This document shows, in pieces, positions 1 through 10,000 of a DNA stretch of 47,215 nt (position 1 is its first letter; every line of letters starts with the position of its first letter). The DNA comes from Pelomyxa schiedti. Its lineage: Eukaryota > Evosea > Pelobiontida > Pelomyxidae. The translations under genes were made by a program, and so were the position numbers. The stretch covers positions 1-47,215 of the forward strand of contig JAHLWZ010000681.1 in the NCBI GenBank assembly GCA_020536535.1, in the 5' to 3' direction. Below the pieces are notes generated by a model. It saw only the letters and a list, made by a program, of their open reading frames with translations. It was not told the DNA's origin and did no database searches.

Positions 1-1
1 C

Positions 2-169
2 CACACCCGAGTTTTGCGCTTGCACTTGGGACTAGAGCATGTCTTGTCTATCGACGTCGCCTCCAACCACGTCTGGCCGTGGCTCATTTATCTACAGGCA
101 AATCGATGTGTTGCCTGGTTGGCGCGGCACCGCTTCCCCAAAAATTTTGATGTCTTGGCCAAGGTTTAG
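2..169 (+). CDS. 3' end of an unrecognised protein-coding gene (partial)
   Basis: Frame 2 is open from the window edge to a TAG stop ending at 169 and encodes about 55 residues. The stretch has balanced composition (LGLEHVLSIDVASNHVWPW and a basic RHRFPKNFDVLAKV end), while the other two frames close sooner or look unlike protein. I do not recognise a family. The start and any upstream exons lie outside the window. Confidence 0.45.
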   Translation, partial: HTRVLRLHLGLEHVLSIDVASNHVWPWLIYLQANRCVAWLARHRFPKNFDVLAKV

Positions 170-499
170 ATGGAAAATAGCAGGATAGCCCTGATCGTCT
201 TAGGCGATGGGTGGAGCTAATTGAACTGCGTTGACAAAAAGACCAGAAACATCAAGCACCTACATGTGCTTCCTGTTTGATTTTTATGTCATTTTTTCGG
301 TAATTACTTCGCTGAACATGGTTTTTTGGGCACCAGTGTCATTCCTTTCCTTGCTTCCTTTTCAAATTAAATAATAAAAAAACCTCGCGACGAACACTTC
401 GAGATGGCACGTAGCAGAGCCCTATGACATTCCTCATCTAACGTGAGATCTTAGAGCAAGACGACACAGGCAACTCCTGCGGCACCCCCGGCTCCCCCG
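170..499. other. Intergenic region, 3' flank of the first gene and 5' flank of the FNT gene
   Basis: No convincing coding frame. An A-rich stretch near 365-382 includes AATAATAAAA. A possible splice acceptor (TTAG) ends at 454, and the frame from 455 is open into the FNT exon, giving a short Ala/Pro-rich leader. The FNT protein may therefore start further upstream on an exon I could not place. Confidence 0.4.
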
Positions 500-1699
500 A
501 TGTTGGTGGAAATTCAATCGGCGTTTATGCCCCCAGCCGCTATCATTAAGGCGATTGAGTCTATTGGAATCTACAAAGTTTGCATCCCCGGTCTTTGGTT
601 TGTTAGAGAATGACAGTTTTTAGGCGAGGCAAAACTACCTCCGGATGTTCATATTGGCCTTCATGGCTGGTGTCTTTATAGCTATCGGTGGAATGACAAG
701 TATTACATTTGGAAAGGGCATCCCGAATTCTGATCCTGGTGCCCAGAAGTTCGCCTATGGGTATTCCAATGATGAAATGTCAAGTTCTCATTTACAACAG
801 AGCAGTATTTCCTGTTGGTCTGATTCTTGTCAGTCTGTGCGGCTCAGAGCTTATCACAGGCAATTTTGCTTGTCTGATTCCTGGCTTGTATAACAGGAAA
901 CTGGCGTGGTACGAGGTGTTGATCGCATGGTTTATTGTTTACTGTGGAAACTTTGTGGGCAGTCTTGCTATGGCTTACTTTTTGGCATATCAAACCGGCT
1001 TGTTCATAAAAGATCCTTGGTTGGCTTCCGTGCAAGCCATGGCCGAGACAAAAGTGAGCATGCGGTTTGGTCAGACATTTCTAAGTGCTATGGGGTGCAA
1101 TTTTCTTGTATGCCTGGCTATCTTTATGGTCACTGCGTCTAAGACAATAGTGTGCAAGGTGTTCGTTATCTGGTTCCCCATTATGGTACTTTCCTTTTAT
1201 GCTTCTTTTTTCCCGTAACAAGCCCGGCAGGCCTTCGCCACCATTGGATTTGAGCATTGTGTTGCAAATATGTTCCTCATTCCCTGTGGGATGCTTTATG
1301 GTGGAAATGTAACATTTGGGCAATTCATATCCTTATTATTCCCCTGCGTCATACCAATTTTCAGTTGCCTTAACTCTGAACCACATAGGTAAAAATATTG
1401 TTCCAGTCACATTGGGTAACGCTTTCGCTGCTATCTTCTTTGTGGCCACAATATACTGGTTCATATGGGGCATGAACCCCAGGACCACCCCAGCACCCCC
1501 CAAACCAGTCGTTACCGTTACTGAGGAACATCACAGCGATGACGACGGCGTAGAGTTGTCTGTCAGGCATCATCACCACCACCATCACCACCACAACAAG
1601 GAACACCACCGAAACCCACGACGCCACACTGACGGAGGGTCAGACCGCTCCTTCTCACGTTCCCCCTCCCCTTCTAACTCTGGGAGTGGCTCATCCTAA
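500..1699 (+). CDS. Formate/nitrite transporter (FNT) family channel with His-rich C-terminal tail
   Basis: Five exons: 500-577, 624-760, 801-1185, 1231-1300, 1365-1699 (1005 nt, 334 aa). FNT proteins are pentameric aquaporin-fold channels for formate, nitrite, lactate or hydrosulfide with protons. The match rests on AFMAGVFIAIGG, the GSELITGNFACL segment after the first helices, and GFEHCVANMFLIP before the last helices. About six hydrophobic segments are visible, the family norm. Joining 1300 to 1365 gives a clean last-helix region (NIVPVTLGNAFAAIFFVATIYW). The tail is unusual: a run of about nine His near 1568-1594, then Ser/Arg-rich sequence. An in-frame Ala/Pro leader could extend the start to 455 or beyond. 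Family call is firm; substrate cannot be told. Confidence 0.88.
1568..1594 (+). repeat. CAT/CAC codon run encoding the poly-His tail of the FNT protein
   Basis: Nine consecutive His codons, mostly CAC with three CAT, lie in the last FNT exon. The mixed codons argue against simple recent slippage alone. The cytoplasmic tail could bind divalent metal, which is inference. Confidence 0.7.
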
Positions 1700-1825
1700 T
1701 CCACCCGATCCCACACTTCCACCAAATTCACTACTACAATTACCAAACAACAAGCTGTGCTAAAATAACATTTTCTTTTACAAAGTACTATGGCGTTGTG
1801 AGTTATTTGGTTACAGTTGGTTTTT

Positions 1826-2904
1826 TCAGTGCATGTCCACAGTTACTCCTGCATTGGAATCAACAGGGGGTCCTGCGTTGGGCTCAGATTCCTCTTCTAC
1901 AGGAGGAACAAGTTTGGATGCAGAGAAGGTTTTTAGTGAGACCCCATTGATCTCAGCCCACTTTGAGAGTGTGTCCCAGTGAAAGGGTGTTATGTAGACA
2001 AGGGGTCGCTTGCTTATGAGAAGCTGTTCTGCTTCCTGTAAGGAATGACATACGCCGCTTTTAACAAGTGCGGCGGCTAACACCATGGCGCTGCGGCCTA
2101 CTCCATAACTAAGAGTGGGCGATGAGTGAGCTTGTTTTTGAAAAAAAAGCAAAGGTTCACACACCAGCAGTGCACGAGAACACCACGGCCAGCTTCTCGC
2201 TGGGCAATTACCCAGTCAACAGCAACGTCCAGTTGCGCCAGGGAGGGTGCTGTGCCGTCCCATGTTGGAATGCACAGAAAGTTCTCCCAGGGATGTAACT
2301 GTGGTAATTCGCATGTCATATCAAGAACGCTGCAAAAAGGTGCTTGGGATATGGAGGCACCTGGCTTACTGTGAGTTGCAAAAGGTTTATTGAAGTTGTA
2401 CCTGCTTTGCCAAGGAGGGGCTTTGGACAATGCAATACGGTATCAAATCTAACAAAAGCTGGGAAGCCACCGAGATAGTAACCGTCGTGAATCTCCGAAA
2501 TGACGGGAAAAGAAGGGCGTCTTATAAGACGAAAGCTATTTTGAAGAGATCAGCATAATCTCTAAAAAAAACCAAGACACTCACAAGAAGATGTAACCGA
2601 GGTGAATCATCATCCAGGGCCACCAAAACAAGGGAGCCCATAAAGGCATACTTCCATCCACCCTCTTCCTAAAACAAGAGTCAGAATCCAAAATACAGTG
2701 ATAATAGAAACTACATATTTGGAAAAAAAAAAAGGTAACTCCTACTGCTTACCCCATCACACTTGGCTTTTTGAAGTGCATTCCAAAGAGAACAAAGAAC
2801 CACACAATTGACCAGTGCGCCATCATCATCGAGGCCGCCATACGCAGGAAAGACACATACGAAAATGAAAAATACGACACCAACCCTAAACGCATGTTAT
2901 TCAT
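1826..2904 (-). CDS. Membrane-anchored dual-specificity protein phosphatase
   Basis: Minus-strand exons 2904-2753, 2668-2585, 2535-2402, 2360-2165, 2108-1826 (849 nt, 282 aa). The N-terminal third has two or three hydrophobic segments (HWSIVWFFVLFGMHF; PLFWWPWMMIHLGYIFFF), so the enzyme is probably membrane-tethered. The catalytic domain begins near SEIHDGYYLGGFP. It has the general-acid Asp in IPTWDGTAPS and the signature HCCYGVGRS, which fits HC(x)5R and is split by the last intron. The layout resembles bacterial-type DSPs that carry membrane helices before the phosphatase. The tail is acidic and low complexity. Substrate (protein or phospholipid) cannot be told. The ATG at 2904 is the first in a frame that splices cleanly through all exons. 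Confidence 0.82.
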
Positions 2905-3256
2905 TGTTGTTTCTTTCGGTTACGGAACAAAAAAAAAAAAATAATAATAATAATAAAAATACCAAAACCAATAGCGCCCAGGGCAACACCAGGCTCGTGC
3001 AAAAGTGCATAAAACGGAAGCTTCCCCATTACAGAGACTCGTTGTTTCCCCTCAACAACCACGTGTTTTTCTGATTTTTTGCAATTTACCACGATACAGA
3101 AACAATCATTTCGGCAGAATTACAACTGCTAAGAACGTAATTTGAGGAATTACAATTGATCAAGTCCTTGGTCTCCCTTGCTTTCAATCCGGCTTCATCG
3201 ATGGTGTCCCGCGTCTCCAGACCCCACCGCATTCAGTGGGTTCTTCGCGTCCGCAG
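2905..3256. other. Intergenic region between two minus-strand genes
   Basis: It contains a poly-A/AAT simple stretch (about 2928-2957) and short open frames on the minus strand that do not extend either neighbour cleanly. It probably holds the phosphatase promoter and the 3' UTR of the upstream gene. I see no other gene. Confidence 0.4.
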
Positions 3257-4797
3257 TTATGGGGAAGGAGGTGCTGGGGAGATTGTATTACCATTGGTAC
3301 CCTGGATCTGGTATATCTTCGGAAAAAAAACAGAAATGTACATTTTTATTTTGGTTGTATCTTTTCTTCACCAACTGCTGACAATCCCAACACAGGACAC
3401 CATCCCGGCGGCTTCCAAATTTTGGTTCAGCAAGTTGTTGTATTTACCATTGCGCATGTATTCAAGCACTGAGGCCGTTCCCTGATCAGCATACGATGTA
3501 TGTGAGTATGTTGATATCAGTGCTAAATATCTCTTTGGTGATTCGTCAGTTCTTGAAACCGTGGTGCAGTTTGGTTGTTGTAGTTCAGACACTTTGAAAA
3601 ACAGCCGGCCGGGGACTTGCACAGTGTTGAAATAGTGGCGGAGATTGCTCATGCTCATTTGGGGTGTGTATTCGGCTGAGAACCAGACCAATCGCACAAC
3701 GACAGAGATTCCTTCCAGAAAGCCCCAATGTAATTAGTTGGTTACAAACTAATTGGGGAGTTTGTGGTTGGAATTTTACCTGCGGTTATTGTTGTGTAGG
3801 TTACTGACCCCTGCTGAGCTGGTAGTCGAAAAGGGGAGTGCTGATGATGTTGCTGTGGGTACTTTTGATTTTGATTTTGTTGTGGGCTATGTTTTGTAAG
3901 TTTGTTGTTATTGTTGTGGTTGTTGTTGCTGCTGCTGCTGCTGGTGTGGTTGTTACTGATGGGTGTGGTTCTCCATTGGCTGAATAGAGGAGAGGTATGG
4001 TTATTTTGAACAAGTGACAATGCCTCTGAGATTTGGGGTGAAACTATCAGAGCATCTATTTGATCGCAATTCGGAGTGGGTATGGGTATGGGTATGGGTA
4101 TGTTTTTGGGTAAAAATTCCGTGGGCTTTTTCCTCGAAATTCGTGATTGTATTTGAAAAGGTGTGCTCGAAACTATCAAGGTACATAGATCCACAATAAG
4201 CCACACTGATGCCGCGTTCATGTGCACTCTGATTTGAGTTCGTTTGTTCGTTGTTCTTTTGTAGTAGAAAGAGACGGAGCAATTGAAAACCTTGATGAAG
4301 TGCACATTCCCCTTATCTCGAATTTATATTCAGAAACAGGACTGTTATTGGGTAAAGGCGTAGGAGCCCGGTGTGTTGCAGTAACTTTGATTGGTTTTCC
4401 ATATTCACAAATTTTGCATGATATTTCTACTCTTTTTGAGCCATAAGGTATTGTTCAAAAGAATACCGTCTAATGTCTGCCAAGAGCAACATTTTGCCTG
4501 CACACAGCTAGCACAAACCTGCTCATGGGTAATTCCTTCACGTTCTCTCCAATCTTGGCGAAGGAGAAGAGTCATCTAGTAGTTTGCTGTGAGATTCCAC
4601 AACAGAAACAATGTAATGTGAGTGTTACAAAATGTCGTGCATGACAATTCTTCAAATTCGCATCGACACACCTCAGAAGTTGTACGTGAAGATATACGAG
4701 GGGGAACAATGAGGGAAGCTATCAAGGAGGTACCAAGCTGGTCAGGCGAAGTCCCCGTTGCGTCAGAACGCTCCAAGTGGTCCCTCAGATTGGACAT
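3257..4797 (-). CDS. Unrecognised protein with N-terminal Cys cluster and Asn/Gln/His-rich linker
   Basis: Model on the minus strand: 4797-4672, 4575-4467, 4429-4228, 4165-3780, 3711-3392, 3316-3257 (1203 nt, 400 aa). All phases agree, which is the main support. The N-terminal part carries CASCVQAKCC followed by SCKICEYGKP, a spacing that could bind zinc. A linker follows with Ile-Pro repeats, poly-Ser/Asn and Gln/His runs. The C-terminal block (VRLVWFSAEYTP to VLEYMRNGKYNNLL) looks like a folded domain I do not recognise. Weak points are the 96-nt first intron and the choice between two donors after exon 3. A nuclear or DNA-binding role would be a guess. Confidence 0.5.
4075..4102. repeat. 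(TGGGTA)n short tandem repeat inside a coding exon
   Basis: About four copies of a hexamer that resembles a telomere unit. On the minus strand it encodes Ile-Pro repeats of the Asn-rich protein, so it is a coding microsatellite and not a telomere. Confidence 0.7.
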
Positions 4798-5204
4798 CCC
4801 TTTCCCTTTCTACACCACCAAGACCAACAGGCCTTTGTTTTTGTTTTGTTGTTTGTTAACTTTGCCTTTGTGTTCCTAGTTCGAAAAGGTTTTGTTATGG
4901 TCGTGATCGCAGCACAAAAGAAGAAAAAGGAAACGACGCACGAGGTTCACTCCGCTCGGATCCACGTGATGCGCTTCGGCAGGTTTCAATAACGAAAGTT
5001 ACTGAAAACAAAAAAGATTTACGAGATCCACGATATTCATTCCAGCTAAAAGAAACAAAATCAACACGTCCATTCCTCCTGTGTGATGTCTTTTTCAGTT
5101 CGTTTCATTCTGAGCTGCTCAATCTCTGAGAAGGTGACTCCTCAACAAACGATCAGACAGTCAAAGAGGAAAGATCGTGATTCTTTCTGATAAACAATTT
5201 ACTG
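4798..5204. promoter_or_regulatory. Divergent promoter region
   Basis: This lies between the starts of the minus-strand Cys/Asn-rich gene and the plus-strand DUF1349 gene. It is T/A-rich with no convincing frame. A plus-strand open stretch at 4777-4992 overlaps the start of the minus gene and looks like a shadow. I cannot name individual elements. Confidence 0.4.
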
Positions 5205-6107
5205 ATGGCGTGCGAGGGGGCCGTAGTTTCGTGGACAAACCCACCACCAACATTCGAACCACCTCTTGTTAAAGTCGAACAGAGTGAAGCAACGAAAACA
5301 ATTGTACATTGTCCTTCTAGCCTTTTTTTTAACCTTTGTTATTCTTCTCGTTGCTTAGGCACATGAGATGCTCTTAACACTCATTTTTCTTAACTTATTA
5401 GACTTTGCGGAACCCCTTTACAGCTACTTCTGCTCCGGACACTGATTACTGGCAAAGGACACATTACGGGTTCCAGCATGACAATGGCCATTTTTTGCAC
5501 ACTCAACTAAACACTGCATATGTGAGTTCATAGTCCTAACATTACATGATTTCTTATGTTTTCCCTACCGCAGTATCATACGAAAATGCAGCTACATGTG
5601 TCTTGGACACCAAAACATCTTTACGACCAAGCGGGTTTGATGATCAGGGTATCAGCAGATTCGTGGATAAAAGTCTGTGTAAGTGAAGTCCAACGTTCTT
5701 ATCAAATGTCAACTCGTATCCCCCATTTTAGGTTGAAGCCGGCGGTGGAGAGGAGCCCACCAGGTTTCATTCTTTTTGGAAAAAATGTTGTTGCTATTGC
5801 TAACAGGTCCAACAGACTGGGCTGTGTTGTCACGCGAGATGGATTCTCTGACTGGTCAACGCAGGACTTTCCAGCCACCCAGAATGAGATAATGTTCCAG
5901 ATTGAGCGCGAAGGTTCCAGCTTTGTGATATCATGGGCAAAGCATCCAGCCACACCCACGGAACCACCAAAGTGGTTCCAATTGAGGGTTGCTCATCTCC
6001 CCATATCTCCCACTATTCCAGCCTTTTGTGGTCTGTTTTTGTGTGCCCCTAATCTCGCTCCTGGGTTCGCTGCACAATTTCATTCCTTCTCCATCTCAGA
6101 GTACTGA
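5205..6107 (+). CDS. DUF1349-family protein (concanavalin-like beta-sandwich fold)
   Basis: Exons 5205-5303, 5402-5521, 5574-5678, 5732-5763, 5807-6107 (657 nt, 218 aa). Family landmarks are TDYWQRTHYGF with DNGHF, the strand motif LYDQAGLMIRVSADSWIKVCVE, then CVVTRDGFSDWS, and a final FHSFSISEY. DUF1349 proteins are small proteins of bacteria and fungi with a lectin-like fold, often near sugar metabolism genes. Function is not settled. The 32-nt fourth exon supplies the start of the conserved VEAGGGEEPT turn and is needed to keep the domain intact. There is no signal peptide, so the protein is probably cytosolic. Confidence 0.85.
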
Positions 6108-6179
6108 GGAAACAACTAAATTGTTACGGCTTATCAAAAGCTTTAAATTTTCTTTTAATTTATCAGTTTCATTACTTCC

Positions 6180-6803
6180 ATGAACCAAGAGGAGGGCGGT
6201 TCGTACACAACTCGACCGCCGTTCGAAAAGAAGTTTGTTAGTGACGCACCAAATTGACTACTACTCAGCAGCTTACCTTGCTTGCACAGGTTCAGAAGTT
6301 CTGTCATTGGGCCAGTGCTGCAGGAGTATTTACGGGGAAAACTTACGGGTGCTGTGTACGACCCTGAGAGGACTCCCTCTCTCACAAAAGAAATTTCGGA
6401 TGACATAAAAAATATACTCAAAGGTATGGCGAAGATGTAATGCGGTGTGTGCATTGCTTTAAATACAGGCACATTAATAATATTCTAAATTATCCAACTT
6501 TTATTTTTTAAATTCTCGCAGGATACCCTAAATTGGAGAGGTATAAATATGTAGTTCAGGTCATTATTGGAGAGCAAAGAGGGGAAGGTGTTAAGTATGT
6601 CTGTTTCTATCACTACTGCACCTCAGTGAACATAATTTGCTAGGGTAGCCTGCCGATGCTTCTGGGACTCGGATACAGATGCGTATGCTAAAGAAACTTT
6701 CATAAATGTTGGCTCCCTCTTTTTTTTGGGTTCTTCTGTTAATAACTTCCTAAAGGATTCCATATTTTGTGTAGCCACGGCATATGGTGTATACTACTAC
6801 TAG
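6180..6803 (+). CDS. Tctex1-type dynein light chain (DYNLT2B/TCTEX1D2-like)
   Basis: Exons 6180-6232, 6290-6423, 6522-6594, 6644-6707, 6756-6803 (372 nt, 123 aa), the usual length. Motifs: N-terminal YTTRPPFEKKF, the conserved core YKYVVQVIIGEQRGEGVK, then CRCFWDSDTDAYAKETF and the terminal NDSIFCVATAYGVYYY. These fit DYNLT2B, the Tctex1 chain of dynein-2, which drives retrograde intraflagellar transport. Its presence suggests a flagellated stage. The first intron only preserves frame with a GTTTGT donor after position 6232, and that join restores the family sequence exactly. Confidence 0.9.
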
Positions 6804-7017
6804 TCTTGTACAAAAACAAAAAAACCTTGCAAAACAATTTCACACTGAAAACCAACGCTCGTATTATAACATTAGCACCAATTTTTCCAGCAAGTTTTGT
6901 TCTGTGATTTTACTGCAAGGTGGACAGTTGTCCAGACAACAAGAAAACCAAACAAACAAAATCCTCTTTTTTTGTCTCTTTTTTGTTTTGTGCAAAATTG
7001 CTATGTAAAGTACAGTT

Positions 7018-10000
7018 TTACATGTTGGCATGTGAAATAACTGCTTGTTGTATCTCAGCACTGAGAGTTTTCACGTTTCTCTTGATTTCTTCTGGGATTC
7101 CAGTAACCCCTCCAGTGATTAGGAGAGTAATATCGTTCACTGGTAACGGCATACAACGAACCGTTTGGTTTACCTGCACAAAAGTTACCTCAAGTAAATC
7201 ACGGAATTCAAACAACTCTAAGGCTTTGGTTAATTGCTGTCAAGCCCATTACTCCAGTCAAGTTATCATCCCAATAAATAGTGCTTAGTGCTGTATTCAA
7301 CTAATGAAAGCGTTACAACAGGAAAAAAAGAATAGGGCAACCTGTAATGTCTTGGAGAGGGCAATAGCGCCATTGTTTCCAAATTGGTGTCCAGAAATGT
7401 CAATTTCATTCATGGATTTATTGTGTGCCAGAGATTGAATAAAGGGAAGAATGTGCCTGCCTAACTGTTGTGTATTTTTGGGTCCTCCAGCCATTTTAAG
7501 AGCTGTTGGTTTTAAATGCGGGGAAAAAGGACTGTAAGGCATACTTTCAATTGGACAATCAGACGCGGCTAGTTTACACATCGCTTTTATCATTGCATCA
7601 CGCTTTGAAGCTTTACTGAAGCCAAACGATGAGTTGATGTTCAGGGAATTCAATGTTGTATTTATCAGAAGACCCTCAACAAGGAGCGTGATCCCATCAT
7701 CACCCTTTCAGAGAAAGTCAGATTTTACAAACTTTTGGACTAACCAGGTCGGAATCCGCAAGGTCAATGTGAGTGACACCAGTAAGCTTTGGTGCTAGGC
7801 AGAATTAGGAATTAGAATTGCCATTCCAATTAGCATTGTGTCTTACCAATTGTGTTCAAGAGCTGTGCGCCAGATATGGGAATTGAGTTGGTAGATACGT
7901 TGAGTTTCATACTTCCTTCTTTTGGGGTGGCTTGAAGAATATCCTACAAACTTAAGTTCTAAAAATATGGTGACAAGTATAAACCTGAAGAACGGCATGA
8001 GTACCAATAGATCCGCTAAGATTTAGCTCCGTCAAAGTTCCCATTAATTGTGTAATATTACTGGATTCTTCAATTTTGGACATCTTCACTGTAACATGTT
8101 GAAAACAAGAAGGACTATTAGCAGCTTACATGCACCAAGTTCTAATGTTGTCAGACTCCTGCATCCCTTGGCAATGGAAGAGAGTAGATTCATCAACTTT
8201 TGGCCTGTCACAGAGGTGTACCCAACATTCAAGTATTTCAAAGTGTGCTGTCCTGAGGCTAGCCATTGTGATATTTGTGTTATTGCGTCTCCAAACCGGT
8301 TATGGGAGATGTCAAGTTGGCATATATGACAAGAGCCCTTCATCTAAAATGTAACATTAGTTTCCAACCACTTTGGGGAGGGTTGTTAAACTTTAAAAGA
8401 ACTGAAAAGGGCAGTAGCAAAGCTAATCCACGCTTTGGTATTAGAGCAAATGTTCGACATATTCAGCGAGATGATTCCTTTGGGAGCTTGGGTTGAGACA
8501 AGGTACAGGCCCAATGCTGTGAGGGCTTTGTCTTCCAGGTAATTGTTATCACTGATATCGATTGACTCGATAATGCACTGAAGAACATTAGGCCATAAAA
8601 TTTCTAACATAAGAGACTTGTTGATTGTTGGCCATAGCTTCAAAAAGTGTAGTAAAGCCACGATCAGAGAGGGACACGTTAACAAGTGATAGAGATGTAA
8701 GTGTGTTATTGAGTCTTAACATTTCCGACAGTGCTCCAAGGGCTTTGTCAACCTTGGTATCTTTAATCACCAGTGATAAAAAGTAGGAATTGTGCCTAGG
8801 AAAACGTCACTACGACGCAAGCAAAGAGAGGAAAAACCATATGGCTTGCAAAATGGGAACAAGGTAAGATGTTGCTGTTGCCATTAGTGATGTAGCAACG
8901 ATATTTGTTGGTTCTTCCACTTCATCTATTGGGGGAATCATTTTCTAGAGTCCGTGTGGGGATGAATACCAGAAAAGAAACAAGAAATATCAAAGTTTCG
9001 ATTGTTGGAGTACAAGTTTTCAATGTCCCAACATAAAGACGAATTGACAGGCACATTATGATAATTGCACATTGCTTTGTATGTGCCAACAAAACCACCA
9101 CATATTGCAAGTCCAGGAGCGTCAATAGTCTCGATCCTTAAAGGGAATGAAAAAAAAAGGTTTGGTCCCAATTCTTTGCCTTGACACAGGAGTGATATTC
9201 AGCTTAAATCGGAATTCCTCTGGTATACCAGAGAAGTTATATAAGAAAGCTCGCCTGATACAAAAAATGATTTCATCAGCTTGATCAGTTTCTCCCGAAA
9301 TTTCAAAGCTTTTAAAGACAAGTTTAACCTAAAAAGGGACATATCAGAGCCACCGATACAAATATATACCTCTGTTGGAGTGTTACTGCTTAATTCGACA
9401 AGATCTAGGGAATGCCCCTCTTTCAGTAACTTGACAAATGTTAACAGAGATAAATATCAATGGAGGCAGAAAAACCTTGCCACCCTTCTTCATAGTGAAA
9501 ATTCTGTTCATACCAATGATAAGTATGATTTTCTTGACGACAGATTTGGTTTTAGATATCGTGAGCCATCCTATGTAGGAAGCTTCCTCCTGCCTCTGGG
9601 TAAGCATCTCCTTGACATGCTCTGATTTGTTTTAAAAAAAATCCCAGAGAAGAAAAGAAAGTACTTTGTTCAGCAGCAGCCAGTGTCGAAGCAAATGAAA
9701 CCTTGCTAGAATACGAACCTAGTGCATCTATTTTCTCCTCTAGTTCTATTACAGTTTGTTTCAGGAATCTTTGCTTAGAAAGATGCAGAGATACCTCTTC
9801 TGTCCACTGTAACGTGCGTAAGCAGTGCAACCTTATGCTGTGAAAGTAGCATATGCAAAAGATGCAAATCTTTTACACTTACAACACAGAGGTCTGAATC
9901 TAAAAGAAAGTGACTTCAGAGATTACGTTGTTTACTGCACACCAATGACAAGATTTGTTGATGTAGTTGAAGCAGCTGCTAGAATTTGTTTGAAATACCC

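Noticed and set aside
4075-4102. Telomere-like TGGGTA repeat
   Set aside because: Only about four copies, inside a phase-consistent coding exon (Ile-Pro repeats on the minus strand).
6290-6423. Frameshift or pseudogene in the Tctex1 gene at exon 1/2
   Set aside because: An earlier GTTTGT donor at 6233 restores phase and the family sequence exactly.
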